From Balneolaceae bacterium (lineage in GTDB: Bacteria > Bacteroidota > Rhodothermia > Balneolales > Balneolaceae), in NCBI GenBank assembly GCA_017640605.1, contig JAEPQH010000009.1, positions 1 through 64,000 on the forward strand: a stretch of 64,000 nt of DNA, in the 5' to 3' direction. The position numbers and the translations under genes are program-made. Shown piece by piece: positions 27,413-36,322 of this stretch. The notes under the pieces are model-generated. The model searched no databases, was not told the DNA's origin, and saw only the letters and a program-made list of their open reading frames with translations. How positions within the stretch are numbered: the first letter of the stretch is position 1; each line of letters opens with the position of its first letter.

Positions 27413-28890
27413 AGTTTAACTTTCTTCAATAATGAAATTCTTGGGCTGAAGATATAGACTAAATCTTTAAATGCCTGTGGTTTTAACACCAAACTTGTAG
27501 CCCCATAAACCATAACTCCGATACTAACCAAGACAAGTAGTTTTAAAGGCATAAATTCAATAGTAACAAAACTCGAAACAAATACCATTAATATCATAGG
27601 GATTGACACGGAGAAACCAGAGAAATTGTCCACAAATTGTTGCCAGCGGGTGTAATTTAATAGCTTTGCAGTATAGGTCATGTTAATATAAAGTGACACA
27701 TATGAACTAATTACCTGCGCAATTATAAGTCCATAGAATCCATATTGCAGTCCAATTACAATAGCCAGAATAACCCCGATTTTTTTATAAATCTCTAATC
27801 GAAGAATTAAGTCGGTACGATTCAGGATTTTTAAAATATCAATATTTAATAGATGTAGGTGATATATAGCTCCTGAAAAAACCAATAATTGTAGAATTGG
27901 GATTGCTCCAATCCACTGCTCTCCCGCAACAGTTAATATGAATGGTTCTGCTACTAAACCAAGTCCTGCCAAAGCTGGAAAAATAACATAAGAAGTGGCT
28001 TTCATAATCTTTATATAAGCCGCCTTTAACCGTTCTTTATCTTCTTTTACTTTCGATAACGTAGGGTAAAATACTTTTGCCATTGAACTGACAAAACTTT
28101 CGGAAACCACATTTTTTAAATTCGTTGCTTGATCGTAAAAACCAAGCAATGTACTTGAGTAAAGTTTCCCAATGATAATTTTATAAACATGAACAAAAGT
28201 GATATTCAGTAGCCCTGAAATCATCAAGTTGGATCCGAAACCAAATAGTTTATTAAACGATTGTCTATTAATGAATTTACTGGGTATCCATGGGTGAACG
28301 AACCAGTATAAGACCGAATTAATAAAGGCTAGTAATATCATTTGAGTTGCTAGTGCCCACACTCCGAAATTATTGAATGCAAGTACAACTGCCACAGTAC
28401 TCGATATAGTTGCTCCAATAAGATTTATATAGGCTTGAGTTCGGAAGTTGATTTTATGGATAAAGTGAGCTCTCTGAATTATAGTAATGGCGAAAAAAAT
28501 CATCGACAAACCCATATACCTTGAAAGAGCCGTTAATTCTGGTTCTTCAAAGAAAATGCTGATCCACGGTGCAGAAATCCACAGTATACCATACATCGCA
28601 AATGCCATAATCAAATTCACATAAAAGGTAGTACTCTTATCCTCATCTGTGATAGTTTTTTCACGAATCAGCGCCTGACTAAACCCACTTTCAATCATCA
28701 CATTTGCCAAAGCAAAAAACACTGCTATCATGGCAATCAATCCATAATCATCTGGGCTTAGTAAACGAAGTAAAAATAATGCAGCACCAAATTGAATAAC
28801 CTTACCACCATACTTTTCAAGTATCGACCAAAAAATACCGCCTAAAGCTTTTTGCGATAATGACTCCGACTCTGGGATTGGATCACTCAA
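27409..28890 (-). CDS. Polysaccharide flippase (Wzx/MATE-like)
   Basis: The 493-residue integral membrane protein has about 12-14 hydrophobic helices and opens with the LGGIFWSILEKYGGKVIQFGAALFLLRLLSPDDYGL block of lipid-linked oligosaccharide exporters (MOP superfamily). It would flip the finished lipid-linked repeat unit across the inner membrane. The start codon is TTG at 28890. It is the first gene of the minus-strand glycan operon, 128 bp from the divergent hisS gene. Confidence 0.88.
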   Translation of the reverse strand: MSDPIPESESLSQKALGGIFWSILEKYGGKVIQFGAALFLLRLLSPDDYGLIAMIAVFFALANVMIESGFSQALIREKTITDEDKSTTFYVNLIMAFAMYGILWISAPWISIFFEEPELTALSRYMGLSMIFFAITIIQRAHFIHKINFRTQAYINLIGATISSTVAVVLAFNNFGVWALATQMILLAFINSVLYWFVHPWIPSKFINRQSFNKLFGFGSNLMISGLLNITFVHVYKIIIGKLYSSTLLGFYDQATNLKNVVSESFVSSMAKVFYPTLSKVKEDKERLKAAYIKIMKATSYVIFPALAGLGLVAEPFILTVAGEQWIGAIPILQLLVFSGAIYHLHLLNIDILKILNRTDLILRLEIYKKIGVILAIVIGLQYGFYGLIIAQVISSYVSLYINMTYTAKLLNYTRWQQFVDNFSGFSVSIPMILMVFVSSFVTIEFMPLKLLVLVSIGVMVYGATSLVLKPQAFKDLVYIFSPRISLLKKVKL

Positions 28891-29018
28891 GTACTAATAC
28901 GTCTGTTTTGTTAGATGTGCTCTTAAAGATGATAAGGATTTTCACACAGCTTATCAGCCTTGGCAGATATTTAGTTCTGTGCATTGTATCTTAACAACGT
29001 AATTTTTAAAACCTACGT

Positions 29019-30278
29019 ATGCCAAAAACGAAGTATAGTACCCACCTCGGTATGGTGGACATTTTACCCGGTGAAGTTGAAAAATGGAGAGCTCTTGAAG
29101 AAATTATTCATGAAGAAGCTGCTCGATATAACTTCGAAGAAATCAGGACTCCGATTATGGAGCAAACCGAACTGATTAAGCGTGGTGTAGGGCAACTTAC
29201 AGATATTGTTACCAAAGAGATTTTTGCATTTACAAAGGGCGACAGCCATTATGTGCTTCGGCCCGAACTCACAGCACCGGTAGTTCGTGCATTTGTGCAA
29301 CATCATTTAGCACAGCGTGGTGGAGCGCAAAAACTGTACTATATCGGACCAATGTTTCGGGCAGAACGGCCACAGAAAGGTCGTCAGCGACAATTTCACC
29401 AATTTGGATTGGAAGTAATTGGCAGCGACGATCCAATCGCTGATGTAGAGTGCATTTCTTTTATGATGCGTATTTACCAACGAATTGGGATCAAGAACTT
29501 CACGCTTAAATTAAATTCGGTGGGCGATCCGGAAAGCCGAGAAGCATACAAATCGGTATTACGTGAATATCTGCGACCAAATTTCGAGAAGCTTAGTGAA
29601 CTCTCGAAAACTCGCTTCGAGAAAAATCCAATGCGTATTCTCGATTCAAAAGAACCCGAAGATCAGGAGTTTATCCAAAATGCGCCGGTGATTAGTGATC
29701 ATCTCAATGAAGACTCTGCAGAGCATTTTAAATTGGTGTGCAAGTATTTGGATATGCGAGGCATTGAATATGTAATCGATCCATTACTCGTTCGCGGAAT
29801 GGATTATTACACCCGTACTGCTTTTGAGCTAACCAGTCCTGATTTAGGCTCGCAGGATGCACTTGCAGGTGGTGGCAGGTATGATTTACTGGTAGAAGAA
29901 ATTGGTGGGCAACCGACTCCCGCCGTCGGATTTGCAGCAGGAATGGAGCGCTTACTCATTGCCTGCGACGAGCTAGGCATTCAACTAGCAGACGAAAAAT
30001 CGATTGATGTATTTATGGTTTGTTTAGGTGATGCAGCCAGAGATTGGGTGATTGGCCAGCTTCCAACTTTCAGAGAACACGGTATTTCTACTACTATGGA
30101 TTATAAAGGACGCTCGATGAAGGCTCAGATGAAGGAGGCGAATCGACAGAATGCGCGGTTCGCACTTATTGTGGGTGATAATGAATTGGAAGCCGGAAAA
30201 TTTGTCTTCCGAAACATGATTGAAAGTACCGAACAGCAGTTATCTGTGGATGAAATTATCGCTCAATTTAAAGACTGA
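29019..30278 (+). CDS. hisS: Histidyl-tRNA synthetase
   Basis: The 419-residue class II synthetase has motif 2 (FRAERPQKGRQRQFHQFG), the histidine-specific DPLLVRGMDYYTRTAFELT and motif 3 (GGRYDLLVEEIGG... VGFAAGMERL). It charges tRNA-His in the cytoplasm. A weak -7-like TATCTTAA lies about 25 bp upstream. It ends 16 bp before the converging permease gene, with no obvious terminator in between. Confidence 0.96.
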   Translation: MPKTKYSTHLGMVDILPGEVEKWRALEEIIHEEAARYNFEEIRTPIMEQTELIKRGVGQLTDIVTKEIFAFTKGDSHYVLRPELTAPVVRAFVQHHLAQRGGAQKLYYIGPMFRAERPQKGRQRQFHQFGLEVIGSDDPIADVECISFMMRIYQRIGIKNFTLKLNSVGDPESREAYKSVLREYLRPNFEKLSELSKTRFEKNPMRILDSKEPEDQEFIQNAPVISDHLNEDSAEHFKLVCKYLDMRGIEYVIDPLLVRGMDYYTRTAFELTSPDLGSQDALAGGGRYDLLVEEIGGQPTPAVGFAAGMERLLIACDELGIQLADEKSIDVFMVCLGDAARDWVIGQLPTFREHGISTTMDYKGRSMKAQMKEANRQNARFALIVGDNELEAGKFVFRNMIESTEQQLSVDEIIAQFKD

Positions 30279-30293
30279 TTTAAATTGATTTTT

Positions 30294-32381
30294 CTATTCG
30301 TACTCAAGTTGAGTTTTGAGCTGATCAATGTCTTTGGGGTAGCCTAAAATCGAAAGAATATCGCCGGATTGAAGTTTCGTCTTCCCTTTTGGTATGATGA
30401 TTTCGCTGTTTCGTTCGATTATGGTAACCAAACACTCACCGGGCAAATCAAGATCCATTAGACGTTTACCGATCCAGTCTTCCACTTTGGTATGCTCAAC
30501 CAGTCGAATGTTTATGAATCGCTCGTCGGTTAATAATACCTGCTTCATCGCCTTTTCGATTTTCGCACTTTTCCAACGCTCGAGGAATCCCTCTGCTTCA
30601 ATTAGTTCTGCCAAATGCCCAATAATTCGCATGTGAAGAAGAGGCTTATCTTTTGGAGTGGCTAAGAAAATAATAGCGAATGCCTTTTTATCTTCTTTAT
30701 CCAACTTGAATTCGATCCCCTTGGAAGAGTGAACTGCAAGCATTTCCGGAATCTTCACCTTATTCAACTGTACGTATTTGAAGAAAACGCCATCTTTCAT
30801 TTCGATGAAATTATCTTCAAAATCGGTTAAGTGTGCGCGAAGCATATCACGATCAAGCTTTAATCGCTGATTTAGCATCAATGTGGATCTCAGCATCAAC
30901 CGTTCAATGTCGGTTTGATCCTCTTCCACATGCATCATTATTGATCGAGCAATCACTTCCTGATAAGTAAGAGAGTTGTTCAGATTTTTTTCGTTGATGA
31001 TGGTCATCAATTCGTGCTCTAGTGCTTCATATCGTAGCTGACCCAATCGCGCATGGATATGGTAAATGGCTCCTTGTCGTTTCACGTTTCCGTGCGCATA
31101 GTAGAAATACCATCCGATACAGAAGATTATGAGCGTACCGGTCAATCCAACTGCCAATAATCCCATTTCTGCCACTAACCATAAAGAAATGATCATTCCC
31201 GCAATTTGTAACCAAGGATATAACGGCGATTTGTAACCGGGTTTATACGCCTCGATTCTACTTTCCCGCATTACAATAACGGACAGATTAAGCAGACAGA
31301 ACAACAATAACTGAAAAGCACTTGCTAGTTTCGCTACCGCTTCCACATCGAACAGAAGCAGAACTGCCGCCATGATTAATGTAGTGGCAATAACAGCGAT
31401 ATGAGGGGTTTTAAACTTTCCTATGTTTTGGAAAATTGGGCTTAGCAAACCATCACGACTCATTGCCAACGGATATCGAGAAGCAGACATGATGCCGGCA
31501 TTTCCGGTTGAAGCAAAAGCAGCGATTGCTGCAATAACAATGAGTAATAATCCTACTGATCCGGGCAAGAACGTCATTACCCGCTCACCGGCATCAGCAA
31601 CCGGTGTAAGGCTATCGAAAAGTTCATCAGCAGGCAAAACTTTTATCATTATAAAAACACCAACTACATACACTACACTAGCAGTAACCAAAGAGAGTAT
31701 CATACCCAGAGGAATGGAACGATCCGGATTTTGAACTTCCTCGGCAATACTAGCCACTTTAGTAAGTCCGGCATACGACACAAAAACTAAACCAATGGTT
31801 GCCACAAATCCATTAATACCATTCGTAAAGAAATTCTGATCTCGAAGTGGTGGCAGGAAATTGTCGGTTCCATAAATGAAATTAAGCCCCATTATGAGGA
31901 AATAAGCCATAATCAGCACTAAAGCAGCCACTAAAACTCGTTGAAGAACCGCAGTTTCTTTAGCACCAAATACGTTCAATAATCCAAATGCAAAAGTAAG
32001 CACCAACGCCAGCGGAAGCATAGGTACATCCACAAAAATTGTGAGATAGGCTCCCATACCAATTAATGCAAAGGCGCTCTTAAATATTAATGCGAACCAA
32101 GAACCAAGCCCTCCAATGGTTCCCATTAATGGGCCCAAACTCCTATCTAAAAAATAATATGCACCCCCGGCTTTTGGCATCGCAGTAGAAAGTTCTGCCA
32201 CACTAAGCATCGAGGGTAAAATCAGAAAACCGGCTGCCAAATAGGCAAATGCTACCGAGTTCCCAGTTTCCATAGCAGCAATTCCGGGAAGCAGGAAAAA
32301 ACCAGAACTAAACATGGCCCCCGTGCTAACAGCGTATACATCATATACAGTAAGTTTTTTCGATAGCTTATCGTGGGTCAT
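30294..32381 (-). CDS. APC-type amino-acid permease with EIIA-like and TrkA-C domains (copy 1)
   Basis: Residues 1-430 form an APC-superfamily permease (start LTVYDVYAVSTGAMFSSGFFLLPG). A helical linker leads to an EIIA-like PTS domain (about 500-615), with the candidate phospho-histidine His551 in MLAVHSSKG and a second histidine in LLHMRIIGHLAEL. The end (about 620-695) is a TrkA-C (RCK_C) domain: GECLVTIIER and SGDILSILGYP. Such C-terminal modules can sense ligands and gate transport. This copy keeps the histidine that the tandem paralogue at 32531 lacks. Substrate unknown; a chloride-independent amino-acid or amine import is the likely guess. Confidence 0.82.
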   Translation of the reverse strand: MTHDKLSKKLTVYDVYAVSTGAMFSSGFFLLPGIAAMETGNSVAFAYLAAGFLILPSMLSVAELSTAMPKAGGAYYFLDRSLGPLMGTIGGLGSWFALIFKSAFALIGMGAYLTIFVDVPMLPLALVLTFAFGLLNVFGAKETAVLQRVLVAALVLIMAYFLIMGLNFIYGTDNFLPPLRDQNFFTNGINGFVATIGLVFVSYAGLTKVASIAEEVQNPDRSIPLGMILSLVTASVVYVVGVFIMIKVLPADELFDSLTPVADAGERVMTFLPGSVGLLLIVIAAIAAFASTGNAGIMSASRYPLAMSRDGLLSPIFQNIGKFKTPHIAVIATTLIMAAVLLLFDVEAVAKLASAFQLLLFCLLNLSVIVMRESRIEAYKPGYKSPLYPWLQIAGMIISLWLVAEMGLLAVGLTGTLIIFCIGWYFYYAHGNVKRQGAIYHIHARLGQLRYEALEHELMTIINEKNLNNSLTYQEVIARSIMMHVEEDQTDIERLMLRSTLMLNQRLKLDRDMLRAHLTDFEDNFIEMKDGVFFKYVQLNKVKIPEMLAVHSSKGIEFKLDKEDKKAFAIIFLATPKDKPLLHMRIIGHLAELIEAEGFLERWKSAKIEKAMKQVLLTDERFINIRLVEHTKVEDWIGKRLMDLDLPGECLVTIIERNSEIIIPKGKTKLQSGDILSILGYPKDIDQLKTQLEYE

Positions 32382-32435
32382 TCCAAAGAATCTTTTTTAT
32401 GCGTGCGATTGCCTTCCGGCCAATAATACACTTAA

Positions 32436-32508
32436 TAATCGATAATACTGATTAGTATCTGAAGTAAATGCTAATTGCAGCTATTTAACTAAGCTCTATT
32501 ATCGATTA
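32436..32508. repeat. 12-bp inverted repeat between the tandem permeases
   Basis: TAATCGATAATA (32436-32447) is the exact reverse complement of TATTATCGATTA (32497-32508), separated by 49 nt. It lies downstream of copy 2 and about 55 bp upstream of copy 1, so it could be a pair of operator half-sites or a long-loop stem. Confidence 0.4.
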
Positions 32509-32530
32509 GTAAAACTTTAGCAATGATTGA

Positions 32531-34621
32531 TTAAGAATCAAGCTGTTGTTTAAGTACCTCTATATCTTTTGGATATCCCAGAATGGATAGTACATCACCG
32601 GATTTAAGCTTCGTTTTTCCTTTTGGAATTACAATATCACCATCCCTTTCTATGATAGCGATCAAACATTCACCGGGCAAACTTACATCCATAATCGCTT
32701 TATTTATCCAATCTTCAGACGGGGTATGCTCTTGAAGACGAACATTTATAAATCGCTCATCCGTGAGCAGCACGTTCTTCAGATCTTTTTCGTTTTCTGC
32801 TTTTTCCCATCTTCCTAAGAATTCTTCGGCTTCAATCAATTCTGCCAAATGCCCAATAATGCGCATATGCAGCAGTGGTCTATCTGTCGGGGTTACCAGA
32901 AAGATCAGAGCAACTGCCTGTTCTTCTTTGCCTGCCAATTCTATCTTAATTCCTTTTTTGGATTGAATGGCAATCATTTCGGGGATGGCGATGTTATCTG
33001 CCTGCACGTATTTGAAGAACACCCCTTCTTTTAACTTAGTAAAGTTTTGAGATACATCCAGAAGTCGGTCTTTTAAGAAATCCCGTTCTAAATTCAATCG
33101 TCGATCTAACTGGATGGCGGCTTTGGAAACCAATCGGTTAAAATCTGTTTGTTGATCAGAAGCCTGAATTACCGTTGCGCGTGCTATCACTTCCTCGTAA
33201 GTAAGTGCGCTATTTAGATTTTTCTCGTTAAAGATGGTCATTAATTCATGTTCCAGGGCTTCGTATCGAAGCTGACCCAACCTTGCATGAATGTGATAAA
33301 TCGCACCCTGACGCTTCACTTTACCATGCGAGTAGTAGAAATACCAGCCAATACATATGATGATCATCGTGCCTGTTAACCCAACGGCAAGTAATCCCAT
33401 TTCAGCCACTAACCATACCGATATAATCATACCGGCAATTTGCACCCACGGGTACCAAGGCGATTTATAACCCGGTTTATAGGCTTCGATCTTACTCTCT
33501 CGCATCACAATTACCGAGAGATTGATCAAAAAGAAAAGCAATAACTGGAAGGCACTAGCCAGCTTTGCGACGGCTTCCACATCAAACAGTAGTAAAACAA
33601 GCAGCATTACGCCTGTAGTGATTAAAACGGAAATATGCGGAGTGCCAAACTTTCCAATCTTGCCAATTTTAGCGCTCACCAAATTATCCCGGCTCATAGC
33701 CAAAGGATACCGTGAAGCTGACATAATTCCGGCATTTCCGGTGGAGGCGAAGGCCGCGATTGCTGCAATAACAACTAGTAACAATCCCGAATTACCGGGT
33801 AGAAAATCCAGAATTACCTTACCTGCATCCGCAACCGGTGTAAGGCTTGCAAATAACTCATCAGCTGGAAGAACATTTACCATGATATAAACACCGGCTA
33901 CATACACCACACTCGCTGTAAGTAGAGATAGCATCATACCCAAAGGAATTACTTTATCTGGATTTTGAACTTCCTCGGCTATACTTGTGGCTTTTGTGAG
34001 TCCGGCATAAGAAACAAAAACCAACCCAATAGTAGCTACAAATCCATTAATCCCATTTGTAAAGAAATTCTGCTCTCTCATTTCGGGCAGGGGATTTTGC
34101 GCAATGTACATGTAGTTCAAGCCTTGAATTACAAAAAAGGCCATAATTACCACTAACGAAGCCACTAAAATACGCTGGAGTAGCGCTGTTTCTTTAGCGC
34201 CAAAAATATTGAGCAACCCAAAAGCAACGGTTAGCACCAAGGCAAGAGGTAAGATAGGTAAATCAACAAAGAGCGTTAAGTACGCGCCCATCCCAATAAG
34301 AGCGAATGCACTTTTAAACACTAAAGCTACCCAGGAGCCCAGACCGCCAATAGTACCGATTAATGGCCCCAGACTTCTATCCAGAAAATAGTACGTACCT
34401 CCGGCTTTGGGCATGGCTGTCGAAAGTTCTGCAACGCTAAACATTGAGGGTAAAATGAGAAATGCAGCAGCCAAATAAGCTAAATAAACCGCGTTACCGG
34501 TTTCCATTGCCGCTAAGCCGGGTAAAAGAAAAAACCCAGAGCTGAACATTGCACCCGTACTTACCGCGTATAAATCGAAAAGCGTAAGTTTTTTTGATAG
34601 TTTTGCCTTAGTACCTGCCAT
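32531..34621 (-). CDS. APC-type amino-acid permease with EIIA-like and TrkA-C domains (copy 2)
   Basis: This is a 696-residue paralogue of the downstream gene, with the same APC membrane part, linker, EIIA-like domain and TrkA-C tail; identity is high over the whole length, including the shared block RQGAIYHIHARLGQLRYEALEHELMTI. The key difference is glutamine (Gln553 in MIAIQSKKG, codon CAA at 32963-32965) where copy 1 has His551. The second histidine in LLHMRIIGHLAEL is kept. If His551 is phosphorylated in copy 1, this copy should be insensitive. The 150-bp gap and no terminator suggest a shared transcript. Confidence 0.82.
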   Translation of the reverse strand: MAGTKAKLSKKLTLFDLYAVSTGAMFSSGFFLLPGLAAMETGNAVYLAYLAAAFLILPSMFSVAELSTAMPKAGGTYYFLDRSLGPLIGTIGGLGSWVALVFKSAFALIGMGAYLTLFVDLPILPLALVLTVAFGLLNIFGAKETALLQRILVASLVVIMAFFVIQGLNYMYIAQNPLPEMREQNFFTNGINGFVATIGLVFVSYAGLTKATSIAEEVQNPDKVIPLGMMLSLLTASVVYVAGVYIMVNVLPADELFASLTPVADAGKVILDFLPGNSGLLLVVIAAIAAFASTGNAGIMSASRYPLAMSRDNLVSAKIGKIGKFGTPHISVLITTGVMLLVLLLFDVEAVAKLASAFQLLLFFLINLSVIVMRESKIEAYKPGYKSPWYPWVQIAGMIISVWLVAEMGLLAVGLTGTMIIICIGWYFYYSHGKVKRQGAIYHIHARLGQLRYEALEHELMTIFNEKNLNSALTYEEVIARATVIQASDQQTDFNRLVSKAAIQLDRRLNLERDFLKDRLLDVSQNFTKLKEGVFFKYVQADNIAIPEMIAIQSKKGIKIELAGKEEQAVALIFLVTPTDRPLLHMRIIGHLAELIEAEEFLGRWEKAENEKDLKNVLLTDERFINVRLQEHTPSEDWINKAIMDVSLPGECLIAIIERDGDIVIPKGKTKLKSGDVLSILGYPKDIEVLKQQLDS

Positions 34622-35103
34622 AAATTTTCTGTTTGCACTATGGTTAAAAAAGCTTGTACGAATAGATAAGTAATTTTTCAGAACACTAGTTCCTACTTTT
34701 TGATGGAAGTGAAATTATCTCATCCTGCCTGAAAATATATTACTTAGCCAAATTTTATTCTTCTCAAGCACCAAGATTTTTCGAAATTTGGTGCGAGTAT
34801 AGCGACCAAAAGACACCGTTCTGTTTATTGTAACCAATTATAGCTCGGGATTTTAGAGAATCTTCTATACTTCTAAGTGATTATTACTTCCTTTGAAACA
34901 ACTTCAAATCGAATCTACTGTTTAGAAACCCATTTCTAAGTGAATAATATAAAGCAAAGGCATTATTTCGATAAATCTATTCCTATCTTTGGGCGCCGAT
35001 TCTTACTATTCGGCAAACTCACTCAATAATCCTCAAAAACATCTATCCGGTGATATAAATTAGGCACAGGTAAGGTGATGCAGAGAAAATTCGATATTAA
35101 GCT
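34622..35103. other. Intergenic region between the permease operon and lysA
   Basis: This 482-bp AT-rich gap separates two divergent genes. I see one promoter element for lysA (34984-34991) and no reading frame, repeat or recognised riboswitch. The permease promoter must lie at the left side but I could not pick it out. Confidence 0.5.
34984..34991 (+). promoter_or_regulatory. Candidate promoter of lysA
   Basis: TATCTTTG is an exact match to the TAnnTTTG -7 element. No good -33 partner is visible. It would give an untranslated leader of about 105 nt before the lysA start. Confidence 0.4.
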
Positions 35104-36258
35104 ATGTTTCCACAAGAAGTGGTTGGTGCCTTAAAAAAGCATAAGACACCTTTTTACTATTACGACACCGAGCTATTACGAACCACCTTACAGCAAATTA
35201 AAACGCAAGGCATCGATCGGGGATATCGTGTTCACTTTGCATTAAAAGCGAATCATCAACCTAAAATTCTCGAAACTATTCGTGAATATGGATTGGATGC
35301 CGATTGCGTAAGCGGTGGTGAGATTAAACGCGCACTTGAATGTGGATTTACGCCTGATCAGATTGCTTTTGCCGGCGTTGGAAAATCTGACGATGAAATT
35401 GAACTCGCACTGAATTCCAATATTTTCTGCTTTAATGTTGAGTCGCCGCTTGAGCTGGAAGTAATCAACGAGTTTGCGATTAAGCATAATAAAACTGCTA
35501 ATGTTGCGCTTCGCTTAAACCCCAATGTAAATGCAGAAACGCATCATTATATCACCACGGGATTAAATGAAAATAAGTTTGGTATTCATGAAGATGACCT
35601 TGATTCTGTACTAGAGAAAATCCCTTCTCTTTCAAATATTAAGTTGATTGGTATTCACTTTCACATTGGTTCACAGATCGTAAAATTTGAACCTTTTGAG
35701 CAGTTGTGTACGCGTGCCAATGATCTTAATTCTTACATCGAATCGAAAGGGCACACCTTAACTTCCATTAATGTGGGCGGTGGATTTGGCATAAATTACG
35801 ATGCCCCGAATCAATCTTCTGTGCCTGATTTTAAGCGATATTTCGAGATTTTCTCGAGTGCAATCAAACTAAAAGAGCATCAAACCTTACATTTTGAACT
35901 AGGTCGTTCGGTAGTTGGGCAATGTGGGAGCTTAATCACCAAAGTGTTGTACACCAAAACCGGCAGAGTAAAAAACTTCGCTGTGGTTGACGCTGGCATG
36001 ACCGAATTACTTCGCCCGGCACTCTATCAAGCGGTGCACAATATTGATGCATTAACATCCATTAAAGGACAAAAAAAGTATGATGTAGTTGGCCCAATTT
36101 GCGAAAGCTCTGATACCTTCAGAAAAGATCTGGATTTGCCGGAACTTTCGAGAGGTGATCTACTAGCAATACGCAGCTGCGGTGCATACGGCGAGGTGAT
36201 GCAAAACCAATATAATCTGCGCCCTCATGTTCAATCGCTGTATTCTGATGAAATATAA
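35104..36258 (+). CDS. lysA: Diaminopimelate decarboxylase
   Basis: The last step of lysine synthesis: decarboxylation of meso-diaminopimelate by a PLP enzyme of the alanine-racemase fold. PLP lysine is Lys48 in HFALKAN, followed by the HFHIGSQ and GGGFGINYD phosphate-binding segments, GRSVVG and the substrate cysteine in GPICESSDTF. The 384-residue length is slightly short but complete. Aspartate kinase, the first enzyme of the pathway, is at 45632, about 9 kb away and not adjacent. A long leader may hold control elements that I could not identify. Confidence 0.93.
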   Translation: MFPQEVVGALKKHKTPFYYYDTELLRTTLQQIKTQGIDRGYRVHFALKANHQPKILETIREYGLDADCVSGGEIKRALECGFTPDQIAFAGVGKSDDEIELALNSNIFCFNVESPLELEVINEFAIKHNKTANVALRLNPNVNAETHHYITTGLNENKFGIHEDDLDSVLEKIPSLSNIKLIGIHFHIGSQIVKFEPFEQLCTRANDLNSYIESKGHTLTSINVGGGFGINYDAPNQSSVPDFKRYFEIFSSAIKLKEHQTLHFELGRSVVGQCGSLITKVLYTKTGRVKNFAVVDAGMTELLRPALYQAVHNIDALTSIKGQKKYDVVGPICESSDTFRKDLDLPELSRGDLLAIRSCGAYGEVMQNQYNLRPHVQSLYSDEI

Positions 36259-36261
36259 AAA

Positions 36262-36287
36262 ACAGACTTTCTCTCCAGAAAGTCTGT
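36262..36287. terminator. Bidirectional terminator between lysA and the T9SS protein
   Basis: ACAGACTTTCT pairs with AGAAAGTCTGT around a CTCC loop, a perfect 11-bp stem. On the minus strand it is followed by TTTTTTATATTT, ideal for the gene at 36323; on the plus strand by CTATTTGGTTTG, weaker. Confidence 0.8.
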
Positions 36288-36322
36288 CTATTTGGTTTGT
36301 TGGTTCTATGTATTGGGGGTAA

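Noticed and set aside
33522-33890. Open frame of 122 codons opposite permease copy 2, with a similar one (31423-31734) opposite copy 1
   Set aside because: The similarity of the two frames is only a mirror of the tandem permeases.
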